DNA of 64,000 nt from Actinomyces procaprae (lineage in GTDB: Bacteria; Actinomycetota; Actinomycetes; Actinomycetales; Actinomycetaceae): contig NZ_CP039292.1 of NCBI RefSeq assembly GCF_004798665.1, forward strand, positions 2,046,001 through 2,110,000, read 5' to 3'. Shown one piece after another: positions 1 to 8,778 of the stretch. Position numbers and translations under genes: made by a program. The notes below the pieces were generated by a model, which was not told the DNA's origin, ran no database searches, and was given only the letters and a program-made list of their open reading frames with translations. Position 1 is the first letter of the stretch; every line of letters begins with the position of its first letter.

Positions 1-749
<749 letters not shown>

Positions 750-942
750 AGGAGCCTCTTCTCGTGTAGGGGCGAATGGGACTGGGGCTGCCTCAGCGAC
801 AGCTACAGCAACACATTCGCATGACCACTGGATCCCTCCGGTTCGGATTCGCGGCGACCGGCCCTCCCGGCCACCGTTGCGGCGCCCCGATCCGGGCGGA
901 CCGCACGGTGGGCGCGAGTTGCACAGTAGCACCCCAAGCCTA

Positions 943-962
943 GAGGCGCGTGCGCGCGCCTC
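943..962 (-). terminator. Candidate terminator hairpin after the SpoU methyltransferase gene
   Basis: A perfect 8-bp stem (GAGGCGCG/CGCGCCTC) with a 4-nt loop lies 28 bp beyond the methyltransferase stop codon. There is no U tract, which is common for actinobacterial terminators. The rest of 750-989 shows no gene. Confidence 0.4.
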
Positions 963-989
963 CAGCAAGCGGAAACACTGGGAGCGGCG

Positions 990-1937
990 TCACACTCCCG
1001 TCTCGGTGTTTGAGACGCAAGGAGCTTGATAAGCATGCTGCGCCCGGGCGCTGGTGTACAGGCAGATGGCGGCGGCGGAGGCGACGTTCAGGGACTCGGC
1101 CCGCCCGTAGATGGGGATCGAGACCACCGTGTCCGCCGCATCCAGGGCTGCAGGCGCCAGCCCGCGGGCCTCGTTGCCCAGCAGCCAGGCCGACGGCGCC
1201 GCCAGCTCCGCCTCGGCGTCGAACAGGCTCACGGTGCCGCGCCCATCGGCCGCCAGCAGCCTCAGCCCCACCGCCCGCAGCATCCGCACGGCCTCCTCGA
1301 GCTCGACGCCGACCAGCAGCGGCAGGTGGAACAGGGAACCAGCAGTGGCGCGCACGACCTTCGGATTCGTCGGGTCGACGCTGCCCTTAACGAGCACAAC
1401 GGCGTCGGCGCCCGCAGCATCGGCGGCACGGATGATAGTGCCGGCATTGCCGGGATCCTGGGCCTCGGTGAGCACCGCCACCAGGCGCGCCCCGGACAGG
1501 GCCGCCTCCAGGCCAGAGGCGGAGCAGGCATCGGCCTCACCCGCGGCGGCATCTGCCTCCTCCGCACCCGCAGCTGCCTTGACCGTTCCCCCGCCGATTC
1601 CCGTCTCCGGCGACGCCGCCACGGCGTCGGCACTCACTACGGCCAGCACGCCCTGGGCGTCCGTGCTCATAGCGGCCATGACCTCGGGGGTCACCAAATG
1701 GGTGTACAGCCCAGCGGAAGCCGCGGCGCCGGCAATATCAACGTGAGCCCGAGCCGCCTCCTCGGTGAAGTAGACGTCCAGCACGTGCCCTGCGGCATGC
1801 CGCACCGCCTCGCGCACGCCCTGCGGCCCCTCCGCCAGAAAGCGGTGGTGCTTATTGCGGGCGGAACGCCGAGCCAAGCCCGCCACCCGGGTAATGCGAG
1901 TGGCCTTGGGATTGTCCAGAATCGCGCTCGTGCTCAT
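990..1937 (-). CDS. TrmH/SpoU-family RNA 2'-O-methyltransferase
   Basis: The 315-residue protein is predicted to methylate the 2'-OH of a ribose in rRNA or tRNA using S-adenosylmethionine. The SPOUT knot motifs are present in order: motif 1 LTEAQDPGNAGTIIRAADAAG, with the conserved N-x-G-x-x-R, at about 150; motif 2 WLLGNEARGL at about 250; and motif 3 IPIYGRAESLNVASAAAICLY near 280. The N-terminal part resembles the substrate-binding domain of RlmB/TsnR-type enzymes. A poorly conserved acidic and alanine-rich insert occupies about 110-145. A TAATCT box ends 6 nt before the ATG and no Shine-Dalgarno is seen, suggesting a leaderless message. In related actinobacteria such a gene often sits just after rplT, as here. 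The exact target nucleotide is unknown. Confidence 0.88.
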   Translation of the reverse strand: MSTSAILDNPKATRITRVAGLARRSARNKHHRFLAEGPQGVREAVRHAAGHVLDVYFTEEAARAHVDIAGAAASAGLYTHLVTPEVMAAMSTDAQGVLAVVSADAVAASPETGIGGGTVKAAAGAEEADAAAGEADACSASGLEAALSGARLVAVLTEAQDPGNAGTIIRAADAAGADAVVLVKGSVDPTNPKVVRATAGSLFHLPLLVGVELEEAVRMLRAVGLRLLAADGRGTVSLFDAEAELAAPSAWLLGNEARGLAPAALDAADTVVSIPIYGRAESLNVASAAAICLYTSARAQHAYQAPCVSNTETGV

Positions 1938-1960
1938 GGGCGCAGATTACCGGGAACAAC

Positions 1961-2018
1961 GAGACGGCCCCTCACCGGGGCCCGCCGCTCGGCGGGTTCA
2001 TGGGTGAGGGGCCGTCTC
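1961..2018 (-). terminator. Terminator of the infC-rpmI-rplT operon
   Basis: A perfect 16-bp inverted repeat (GAGACGGCCCCTCACC at 1961-1976 and its complement at 2003-2018) encloses a second small GC stem. It lies between the rplT stop codon and the start of the methyltransferase gene, so it most likely ends the ribosomal-protein transcript. Confidence 0.75.
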
Positions 2019-2077
2019 AAGCCCCGCGGCCGCGCGTGGCGACCGGCCGCGTCCGACGGTGTCGGGCGCCGACGGGC

Positions 2078-2458
2078 TCAGGCCTTGGGGGCGTTGACGT
2101 CCGCGGGCAGCGCCTTGCGGGCGGTGTCCACCAGCGCCTTGAAGGCGGCGGGCTCGTTGACGGCCAGCTCGGCGAGCATGCGGCGGTCAACCTCCACGCC
2201 GGCCAGGCCCAGGCCCTGGATGAACCGGTTGTAGGTCATGCCCTCGGCGCGGGCGGCGGCGTTGATGCGCTGGATCCACAGGCGACGGAAGTCGCCCTTG
2301 CGCGCCCGGCGGTCACGGAACGCATACACGCCGGAGTGAGTGACCTGCTCCTTCGCCTTGCGGTACAGGCGGGAGCGCTGCCCGCGGTAGCCGGAGGCGC
2401 GGTCGAGTACGGTACGACGCTTCTTCTGGGCGTTTACAGCCCGCTTCACACGTGCCAT
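2078..2458 (-). CDS. rplT: 50S ribosomal protein L20
   Basis: L20 (126 residues) binds 23S rRNA early in assembly of the large subunit. The sequence begins [15 protein letters not shown] and contains the family segments [17 protein letters not shown] and [23 protein letters not shown], with [10 protein letters not shown] downstream. Length and layout are normal. AAGGAG lies 6-7 nt before the ATG. It is the last gene of infC-rpmI-rplT, 30 bp after rpmI, followed by a strong hairpin. Confidence 0.98.
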   Translation of the reverse strand: MARVKRAVNAQKKRRTVLDRASGYRGQRSRLYRKAKEQVTHSGVYAFRDRRARKGDFRRLWIQRINAAARAEGMTYNRFIQGLGLAGVEVDRRMLAELAVNEPAAFKALVDTARKALPADVNAPKA

Positions 2459-2488
2459 GTGATGACTCCTTGTTGTGTTGTGGGCCGA

Positions 2489-2683
2489 TCAGCGACCGAG
2501 CAGACGCTTGACCTGACGGGTGTCCGCCGGGGAGACGGCCTGGTCCTGAGACAGCCTGCGCTTGCGCCGGGAGGACTTGACCTCCAGCAGGTGGCGCTTG
2601 CCGGCCTGCTCGCGCATGAGCTTGCCGCTTCCGGTGACCCGGAAGCGCTTCTTGGCACCGGAGTGCGTCTTGTTCTTCGGCAT
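2489..2683 (-). CDS. rpmI: 50S ribosomal protein L35
   Basis: L35 is a 64-residue basic protein of the large ribosomal subunit. The start [20 protein letters not shown] and the downstream [18 protein letters not shown] are diagnostic. It lies between infC and rplT in the usual order, with a GAGGAA sequence before the ATG. Confidence 0.98.
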   Translation of the reverse strand: MPKNKTHSGAKKRFRVTGSGKLMREQAGKRHLLEVKSSRRKRRLSQDQAVSPADTRQVKRLLGR

Positions 2684-2797
2684 GTTTGTTTCCTCATTCT
2701 CGGTCCCCGGCTCCGGATGGGCCGGGGGCTGCGGACCTCGTCGAGCGACGGGGCTAGGTATGTGTGCGCGCCCGCAGTGCGAGCGTGCTGCCGGGGC

Positions 2798-3445
2798 TCA
2801 CTCGCCCTCGGTGGACTCCTCGGCGGCCTGTGCCTCCGCCTTGGCCTCACGCGCCGCCCTGGCCGCCTGCTTCTCGGCGCGGCGGCTGGCGCGGGCGGCC
2901 TCACGGCGTCGGCGCTGATCGGACTTGACCTCCGCCTTCTTGCGGGTGGGGGCCAGCACCATGACCATGTTGCGGCCATCCTGGCGCGGGTGGGACTCGA
3001 TGTTGCCCAGCTCGGCAACCTCCTCCGCCACGCGCTGCAGCAGCCGGATGCCCAGCTCCGGGCGGGACTGCTCGCGGCCGCGGAAGCGGACGATGCACTT
3101 GACCTTGTCCCCACCCTTGAGGAAGCGCTCGACGTGCCCCATCTTGGTGGCGTAGTCGTGCTCATCGATCTTGGGCCGGAACTGGATCTCCTTGAGCTGA
3201 GTGTTGGCCTGGTTGCGCCGGGCGTCGCGTGCCTTCATGGCCGACTCGTACTTGAACTTGCCGTAGTCCATGAGTCGGCACACCGGGGGGCGTGCGTCAG
3301 GGGCGACCTCTACGAGGTCAAGGCCGGCCTCCTCGGCCAGGCGGAGGGCGTCCTCCACCCGGACGATGCCGACCTGCTCACCGCTGGGGCCGACCAGCCG
3401 CACCTCGGGGACGCGGATCCGTTCGTTGATACGGGGCTCGCTGAT
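2798..3445 (-). CDS. infC: Translation initiation factor IF-3, probable AUC start
   Basis: IF-3 binds the 30S subunit and proofreads start-codon choice. The conserved body is clear: [78 protein letters not shown] and [12 protein letters not shown], ending in an acidic and alanine-rich tail. The first canonical start in frame, GTG at 3403, would remove the conserved [14 protein letters not shown] segment. An in-frame TGA lies four codons upstream of the ATC at 3445-3443, and no ATG, GTG or TTG lies between. AGGA sits 6 nt before that ATC. I therefore start the gene at ATC, giving 215 residues. Rare AUU/AUC starts in infC are known to let IF-3 repress its own translation. The body is certain; the start is inferred. 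Confidence 0.95.
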   Translation of the reverse strand: MSEPRINERIRVPEVRLVGPSGEQVGIVRVEDALRLAEEAGLDLVEVAPDARPPVCRLMDYGKFKYESAMKARDARRNQANTQLKEIQFRPKIDEHDYATKMGHVERFLKGGDKVKCIVRFRGREQSRPELGIRLLQRVAEEVAELGNIESHPRQDGRNMVMVLAPTRKKAEVKSDQRRRREAARASRRAEKQAARAAREAKAEAQAAEESTEGE

Positions 3446-3487
3446 GACTGTTCCTCACTCTTGTCAGTGGTTACCGTCGCAACGAAG

Positions 3488-3540
3488 AAGGCCTTCGCCG
3501 CATACGCGCACGAAGGCCTTTCATGTGCTCATCCGAGCAC
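3488..3540 (-). promoter_or_regulatory. infC leader: Two consecutive hairpins in the infC leader
   Basis: Read on the minus strand, a GTGCTC/GAGCAC hairpin (3525-3540, 4-nt loop) is followed by a perfect 10-bp AAGGCCTTCG/CGAAGGCCTT stem (3488-3520, 13-nt loop), 43 nt upstream of the AUC start. The first hairpin contains the stop codon of a short upstream reading frame. The arrangement resembles a translation-linked attenuator, but no alternative pairing was computed. The remainder of 3589-3754 shows no gene. Confidence 0.5.
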
Positions 3541-3588
3541 GGTCGCGGAGCCCAGAAGGACAGCGACCACGAGGACCACTCCTCGCAT
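3529..3588 (-). CDS. Possible 19-residue leader peptide upstream of infC
   Basis: A short frame begins with ATG at 3588, preceded by AAGGGGG with a 7-nt spacer. It encodes MRGVVLVVAVLLGSATVLG and stops at TGA (3531-3529) inside the first leader hairpin. Ten of the 19 residues are valine or leucine. This could be a leader peptide that couples ribosome movement to folding of the infC leader, or a chance frame: it is short, and valine and leucine codons are frequent in GC-rich DNA. The same frame is open further upstream, but that extension looks non-coding. Confidence 0.3.
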   Translation of the reverse strand: MRGVVLVVAVLLGSATVLG

Positions 3589-3754
3589 GACCCGGCCCCC
3601 TTGAGGGACCCAGGTGGGATTTCTCCGCTTGCGCGCCGGAGCTGGAACCCCGGCCGGTCGGCAAGCAAGCTTAGCAGTCTCGTCCCGTGCCGACGACGCT
3701 GTAGGGGCGCGCGGGAACGTGACGCTGCCCATAGGCGCCACCTGCGTGCATCCG

Positions 3755-4603
3755 TCAGGCGGGCACCGGGCACAGCTCCACGGTATCGATGAACTCACCC
3801 CAGGCAGGGTTGACCATCACGTACTGGCACTGCTCCAGTGCGGCGGCCACCGCGGGCGTGCCCGCGGAGGCGTCTACGCGGATGAACACACGCAACTCGG
3901 CGCTCTCCCCCGGCGCGAAGGCCACCCCGGTGACGCCCTCGACGGCGCCGAGCTGCGCGGCCACCTCCGCCTGCACCGGCTCGTTGCGCCAGGAGGGGAT
4001 CCAGTCCTCTCCCCCGGCCAGGGCGACCACGGCGGGCCGGGGCAGACGCAGGTCCCGGGTGCCGGGGTCCAGCACCCAGAGCTGATCAGTCTGTGCACAG
4101 GCGACCTGGGCGGCGCGCTCGGGGGTGACGGGCACGGGACGTACATCTTCGCGCCAGGCCGCCACCGCCGCCGCCGAGGTGAACACCGGCAGGGCCAGGT
4201 GGCCGTCATCAAGCCGGACGGCCAGGTCGGCGGCGTCCCGGGCGGCGTCGGCGGTGTGCGGCTCGTGCGCAGGCGCGGCTGCGTCCGGCCTCCCCAGTCG
4301 CAACGGCGTGGGTCCGCCGACGGCGTGCGCCGCAACGGGAACAATCAGGCGACTGGCCGCCAGGGCGGCGAGCAGCCGGTCCAGGTACTCGTGGCGGGTG
4401 AGCCCCTGCGCCTCCAGTGCGGCGGTGACAGCGGGATCGGCGGAGCCGTCGTCGGCGGCGAAGGGAGTCGGTGCGGACAGCAGCTGCTCAAGACGGCTGC
4501 GGGCGGCCAGGGCGGCCTCCAGCTGCATGTCCGTGGGCAGGGCCCGGCCGCCTCCATCAGCGGAGGCGGCCCGCCCGCCGGCGGCATCAGGGTTCCCGGC
4601 CAT
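3755..4603 (-). CDS. SseB-family protein
   Basis: The 282-residue protein has an SseB N-terminal-type domain. Residues from about 65 onwards (RLLAALAASRLIVPVAAH, DGHLALPVFTSAAAVAAWR) match the family pattern of a helical start followed by the LPVFTS strand. A second part contains WVLDPGTRDLRLPRPAVVALAGGEDW. The role of SseB proteins in actinobacteria is unknown; the name comes from an enterobacterial protein with a different job. It lies 3 bp downstream of priA. The linkage priA-sseB-infC is common in actinobacteria, so it is probably co-transcribed with the histidine genes. Confidence 0.85.
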   Translation of the reverse strand: MAGNPDAAGGRAASADGGGRALPTDMQLEAALAARSRLEQLLSAPTPFAADDGSADPAVTAALEAQGLTRHEYLDRLLAALAASRLIVPVAAHAVGGPTPLRLGRPDAAAPAHEPHTADAARDAADLAVRLDDGHLALPVFTSAAAVAAWREDVRPVPVTPERAAQVACAQTDQLWVLDPGTRDLRLPRPAVVALAGGEDWIPSWRNEPVQAEVAAQLGAVEGVTGVAFAPGESAELRVFIRVDASAGTPAVAAALEQCQYVMVNPAWGEFIDTVELCPVPA

Positions 4604-4606
4604 GGC

Positions 4607-5350
4607 TCAGCGCGCCCCCTGCGCGGAGTCCTCGCCGCCGCATACGGCCAGTGCCTCCTGGAGGGTGAAGTTCCCGTTGTACAGAGCCTTGCCTACGATC
4701 GCGCCCTCCAGCCCGGATCGCTCCAGGCGGGCGAGTGCACGCAGGTCATCCAGGTGGGCGATGCCGCCGGAGGCGACGACGGGAGCACCGGTACGCTCGC
4801 ACACCTCACGCAGCAAGTTGATGTTCGGCCCCATGAGGGTGCCGTCCTTGGTGACGTCGGTGACCACGTAGCGGGCGCAGCCGGCGGCGTTCAGACGCTC
4901 CAGGGTCTCCCACAGGTCTCCGCCCTCCTTGGTCCACCCGCGAGCCGCCAGCCTGGTGCCGCGCACGTCCAGACCGACGGCGATCCTGTCGCCGTGCTCA
5001 GCGATGACCCGTTCGGTCCACTCGGGGTCCTCCAGCGCGGCGGTGCCGAGGTTGACGCGGGCGGCCCCGGCTGACAGCGCCCTGTGCAGGGAGGCGTCGT
5101 CGCGGATACCGCCGGACAGCTCCACCTTCACGTCCACCTCCCCGACGATGCGGGCGAGCAGCGGGGCGTTGGTGCCCCTTCCGAAGGCCGCGTCCAGATC
5201 CACCAGGTGGATCCACTGCGCGCCGGCTTCAACCCAGTCGCGTGCCGCGTCGATGGGGCTGCCGTAGTCGGTCTCGCTGCCGGCCTCGCCTCGCAGCAGG
5301 CGGACGGCCTTGCCGTAGGCGACATCGACGGCAGGAAAGAGGGTGAGCAT
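4607..5350 (-). CDS. priA: Phosphoribosyl isomerase A (HisA/PriA)
   Basis: This 247-residue TIM barrel isomerises ProFAR in histidine synthesis and, in actinobacteria lacking trpF, usually also PRA in tryptophan synthesis. It begins [19 protein letters not shown], with the catalytic-type aspartate in PAVD. It also has [53 protein letters not shown] and [13 protein letters not shown]. The ATG at 5350 has AAGGAGA 5 nt upstream. The frame stays open further 5' through the end of hisH, but that is not coding. Dual specificity is inferred from family membership; no trpF lies in this window. Confidence 0.95.
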   Translation of the reverse strand: MLTLFPAVDVAYGKAVRLLRGEAGSETDYGSPIDAARDWVEAGAQWIHLVDLDAAFGRGTNAPLLARIVGEVDVKVELSGGIRDDASLHRALSAGAARVNLGTAALEDPEWTERVIAEHGDRIAVGLDVRGTRLAARGWTKEGGDLWETLERLNAAGCARYVVTDVTKDGTLMGPNINLLREVCERTGAPVVASGGIAHLDDLRALARLERSGLEGAIVGKALYNGNFTLQEALAVCGGEDSAQGAR

Positions 5351-5394
5351 GGGCGTCTCCTTGAAGCGACGAAGGTGTTGAGGTCTTGCGTGGC

Positions 5395-6060
5395 TCACAG
5401 GGTGGTGAGCCAGTTGCGTAGTAGTTGTGCGCCGGCGTCCCCGGACTTCTCGGGGTGGAACTGGGTGGCGCTCAGCGCCCCGTTCTCGACGGCGGCCACG
5501 AAGTCCTCCCCGTGTGTGGCCCAGGTGGCGCTGGGCAGGCGCATACTGCCCTGCTCCAGCAGCGCCGCCGGGTCGGTCTGCGCAGCGTAGGAGTGCACGA
5601 AGTAGAAGCGTTCGGAGCCGGAGGAGTCGAACAGGCCGTCGAACAGCACCGTGTCCGCCGGCGGGCGCACCTGGCTCCAGCCCATGTGGGGCACGACCTC
5701 CGCCACCAGCCGGGACACCGTGCCGGGCCACTGCCCCAGGCCGGGAACCGGCTCGCCGCCTGCCTGCTCGGTGTGCTCGGTGGAGGCGGCGAACATCACC
5801 TGCATACCCACACAGATGCCGAGCACGGGCCTGCCCCCGGCCAGCCGCAGGTCAATAAGCCTGGGGGCGTCCACGCCCCGCAGCTGCTCCATGACGGCGG
5901 CGAAGGCGCCGACGCCGGGCACGACCAGTCCGTCCGCGTTGGCCACGACCTCGGGGTCCGCGGTCAGCTCGACGACCGCGCCGACGCGCTCCAGGGCGCG
6001 CACGGCCGAGCGCACGTTTCCACTTCCGTAGGACAGGACGACGACGTGTGGTTGCCTCAC
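5395..6060 (-). CDS. hisH: Imidazole glycerol phosphate synthase, glutaminase subunit
   Basis: HisH (221 residues) hydrolyses glutamine and channels ammonia to HisF. The class I amidotransferase triad is visible: nucleophile in [13 protein letters not shown], and His and Glu in [12 protein letters not shown] near the C terminus. The start [20 protein letters not shown] and [16 protein letters not shown] are typical. The start is GTG at 6060. A TAGTGT box lies 6 nt before it and no Shine-Dalgarno is seen. HisF is not in the window. Confidence 0.96.
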   Translation of the reverse strand: MRQPHVVVLSYGSGNVRSAVRALERVGAVVELTADPEVVANADGLVVPGVGAFAAVMEQLRGVDAPRLIDLRLAGGRPVLGICVGMQVMFAASTEHTEQAGGEPVPGLGQWPGTVSRLVAEVVPHMGWSQVRPPADTVLFDGLFDSSGSERFYFVHSYAAQTDPAALLEQGSMRLPSATWATHGEDFVAAVENGALSATQFHPEKSGDAGAQLLRNWLTTL

Positions 6061-6102
6061 GGGGCCACACTACCTACACCCGCGAGAGCCGCGGCCCCCA
6101 TG

Positions 6103-6933
6103 TCAGTTCCCGGAACGGTCCCCCTGGTCACGGTCCCGGCCGCGCGGGCGCATCCCGCGGCCCAGCCAGCGCATCATGCGGCCCGGCTTGACCTCACTGG
6201 TGTTGATGGCGCCCGGCGCGTCCTGCACCCGGGTGGCGCCGAACAGCAGGTCCTCAACGACCTCATCCAGATCGGGCAGCAGCAGTCCGGGGCTGATCTC
6301 CTCCCCCGCCTCGCCGCCCCGGAAGCGTCGTGCGGTGATGGTGCCGGACAGGCCGGTCTCGATGCCGACGTCGGTGGCCAGGTCGGCGGTTACCAGCACC
6401 ACCCCCGGGCGGCTCAGGCGCGACAGGGCGGCGGCGAGCTCGGCGGCCTCGGCGGGCTCGGTGTCTGCGCCGCCCAGGAGCTCGGCGATGTCCCACTCGG
6501 CGTGCGCGGAGACGAATTCCTTGACCGCGATGGCACCCGAGCGTGAGGGCACCACCCAGCAGTCCAGGCCGCCGACTGCGCACAGGGCGGCCAGGGCGTC
6601 GGCGCCGGCCAGGGGGGTGAGCACGATCGCAATCTTCACGGCCCGCGCGGCTCCGGCCTCGGCGTGTGCGTCGCCGTCCAGGGCCGCGGCGAGGGCCTCG
6701 ACCTCGGCGAGCTGCTCCGGGGTCAGGCCTCCGTCATCCTCAGAGTCCTCTGAGGCAGCCCCGCCGGGGACGCCGTAGAGGTTGTGGGGGACGTCGTCGG
6801 TGGAGACGGGGCCGGTGGCCTCCGGCGGGTCCGCGGGCAGGTCCATGCCCTCGATCATGGCGGCGAACTCGGCGTCGATATCGGGCTCGTCCTCGCGGTG
6901 GCCGCCGGTGCCGGCGGAGTGCTCATCATGCAT
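6103..6933 (-). CDS. Uncharacterised protein between hisB and hisH
   Basis: I do not recognise a named family for this 276-residue acidic protein. The first 90 residues are rich in Asp, Glu, Gly and Pro and are probably disordered. The middle (AVKIAIVLTPLAGADALAALCAVGG, DCWVVPSRSGAIAVKEFVSA, GVVLVTADLATDVG) looks like an alternating alpha/beta domain. The C terminus is basic (RMMRWLGRGMRPRGRDRDQG). The ATG at 6933 overlaps the hisB stop codon by one base (TGATG), so translation is probably coupled; a GTG three bases upstream is possible. Its place inside the his operon suggests co-expression with histidine synthesis but does not show a function. Confidence 0.8.
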   Translation of the reverse strand: MHDEHSAGTGGHREDEPDIDAEFAAMIEGMDLPADPPEATGPVSTDDVPHNLYGVPGGAASEDSEDDGGLTPEQLAEVEALAAALDGDAHAEAGAARAVKIAIVLTPLAGADALAALCAVGGLDCWVVPSRSGAIAVKEFVSAHAEWDIAELLGGADTEPAEAAELAAALSRLSRPGVVLVTADLATDVGIETGLSGTITARRFRGGEAGEEISPGLLLPDLDEVVEDLLFGATRVQDAPGAINTSEVKPGRMMRWLGRGMRPRGRDRDQGDRSGN

Positions 6934-7532
6934 CACAGCGCTCCCTTGGTTGAGGGGATGCCGTCGACGCGGGGGTCGGGCTCCACCGCGGCACGCAGCG
7001 CACGGGCCAGGGCCTTGAACTCCGCCTCGGCGATGTGGTGGGGGTCGCGCCCGGAGATGACGCGCACGTACAGGCAGATGCCGGCGTGATAGGCGATCGC
7101 CTCCAGGCAGTGGCGGACCATGGAGCCCGTGAAGTGTCCGCCGATGAGGTGGTGGACGAAGGCCTCGGACTCGCCGTCGTGCATGAGGTAGGGGCGGCCG
7201 GAGATGTCGACGACGGCCTGGGCCAGCGCCTCATCCAGGGGCACGAGGGCGTCGCCGAAGCGGCGGATGCCGCGCTTGTCCCCCAGGGCGGTCCTCAGGG
7301 CCTCGCCGATGCAGATGGCGGTGTCCTCCACCGTGTGGTGCACGTCGATATCGGTGTCGCCGGAGGCGTGCACCGTCAAGTCGATCAGGGAGTGCTTGCC
7401 CAGGGCGGTGAGCATGTGGTCGTAGAAGGGCACCGTGGTGGAGATGTCGGTCCGGCCGGTGCCGTCGAGGTTGAGCTCGACGACCACGGAGGACTCACTG
7501 GTGGCGCGTTCGATGCGGGCCGTGCGGTTCAT
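6933..7532 (-). CDS. hisB: Imidazoleglycerol-phosphate dehydratase
   Basis: HisB (199 residues, the monofunctional length) dehydrates imidazole glycerol phosphate. The paired metal-binding HH motifs are present: [19 protein letters not shown] and [20 protein letters not shown], with the final [14 protein letters not shown] block. The start ATG at 7532 overlaps the hisC stop by 4 nt, and the stop overlaps the next gene. Confidence 0.97.
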   Translation of the reverse strand: MNRTARIERATSESSVVVELNLDGTGRTDISTTVPFYDHMLTALGKHSLIDLTVHASGDTDIDVHHTVEDTAICIGEALRTALGDKRGIRRFGDALVPLDEALAQAVVDISGRPYLMHDGESEAFVHHLIGGHFTGSMVRHCLEAIAYHAGICLYVRVISGRDPHHIAEAEFKALARALRAAVEPDPRVDGIPSTKGAL

Positions 7533-8734
7533 GCGGGATTCTCCTCCAGGTTCTGGCCGTTGCGGTCCGGTTGGTGCGGGCCGTCGCTGGTGACGGCAGT
7601 GAGGGCGGTACGGAAGTCGGCCATCTCTGCCGGCGTGCCGACGCAGACCCGAAGGTACCCCTCCGGGCCGACGACCCGGATCAGGACGCCGCGGTCGAGC
7701 AGCCCCTGCCACACGGCTTCGCGGTCGGTGAAGGGGCCGAACAGCACGAAGTTGGAATCGGAGTCGTAGGCGGTCCAGCCCTGGGCACGCAGCCACGCCA
7801 CCAGGTCGTCGCGCTCATCGCGCAGGGAGGCGACCTGGCTCATCAGCTCCTCGCGGTGATCCAGGGCCGCCAGGGCCGCCGCCTGGGAGACGGCGGACAG
7901 GTGATAGGGCAGGCGCACGATGCGCAGCATGTCCACCAGCTCACGGGACGCCGCCAGGTACCCCAGCCGCAGCCCGGCCATGCCGAAGGCCTTGCTCATG
8001 GTGCGGGTGACGGCCAGGTGCGGGTAGCGGGGGGCGCCATCGCCGTCGGTGCGCTCCAGCAGCTCCAGTGCGCTGGGCACACCGGGGCGGCGGAACTCCG
8101 CGTAGGCCTCGTCGATCACCACTACGCAGTCGGTGGCGACGTCGTCGCCTGCCGCCGCGTCGGCGGGCCCGTGACCGCGGGCGGCCTCAAGGATGGCAAC
8201 CACGTCGTCGAGCGGCAGGGCGGTGCCGGTGGGGTTGTTGGGGCTGGCGAGGATGACCACGGCCGGGTGCTCGCGTGCGATGGCCGCGGCGACGGCGTCG
8301 ACATCCACGGTGAAGTCCTCCCGCCGCGGCCCGGTGACGTAGCGGGTGAAGGTGTCGCGGGCGTACTCGGGGTACATGGAGTAGGTGGGGGTGAAGGACA
8401 GGCAGGTACGCCCGGGCCCGCCGAAGGCCTGCAGCACATGTGCCATGACCTCGTTGGAGCCGTTGGCGGCCCAGATCTGCTGCCAGTCCAGGGTCACACC
8501 GGACTCGGCGGCCAGGTAGTCGGCCAGGGCGGCCCGCAAATCTGGGAAGTCCCGGTCCGGGTAGCGGTTCAGCCCGGAGGCGGCCCGTCCGACGGCGGCG
8601 GCGATGTCCGCCACCACGGCCGGGCTGGGCTGGTAGGGGTTCTCATTCACGTTGAGGCGCACCGGCACGTCCAGCTCGGGTGCGCCGTAGGGTTCACAGC
8701 CCGCCAGATCGGGCCGCAGCGGAAGAGCGGTCAC
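7529..8734 (-). CDS. hisC: Histidinol-phosphate aminotransferase
   Basis: HisC is a PLP fold-type I aminotransferase that makes histidinol phosphate. Visible motifs are [14 protein letters not shown] near the start, [34 protein letters not shown] and [20 protein letters not shown], where SKAFGMAG carries the PLP lysine. The frame is open to a GTG at 8773, but GTG at 8734 gives the usual [11 protein letters not shown] start and has a TAGACT box 8 nt before it; I chose 8734 (401 residues). In related genomes hisD lies directly upstream, but here it is about 14.5 kb away. Confidence 0.93.
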   Translation of the reverse strand: MTALPLRPDLAGCEPYGAPELDVPVRLNVNENPYQPSPAVVADIAAAVGRAASGLNRYPDRDFPDLRAALADYLAAESGVTLDWQQIWAANGSNEVMAHVLQAFGGPGRTCLSFTPTYSMYPEYARDTFTRYVTGPRREDFTVDVDAVAAAIAREHPAVVILASPNNPTGTALPLDDVVAILEAARGHGPADAAAGDDVATDCVVVIDEAYAEFRRPGVPSALELLERTDGDGAPRYPHLAVTRTMSKAFGMAGLRLGYLAASRELVDMLRIVRLPYHLSAVSQAAALAALDHREELMSQVASLRDERDDLVAWLRAQGWTAYDSDSNFVLFGPFTDREAVWQGLLDRGVLIRVVGPEGYLRVCVGTPAEMADFRTALTAVTSDGPHQPDRNGQNLEENPA

Positions 8735-8778
8735 GTCACGAGAGTCTACGCGGAGTCCGCCCGGCCCCGACACGCGTC

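Noticed and set aside
3446..3800. Known L20-type or infC-type leader RNA from Firmicutes
   Set aside because: The two simple hairpins do not show the recognisable L20-binding pseudoknot layout; no match could be argued without a covariance search.
5351..5731. N-terminal extension of PriA
   Set aside because: The frame is open by chance through hisH; ATG 5350 has a good ribosome site and matches the family start.
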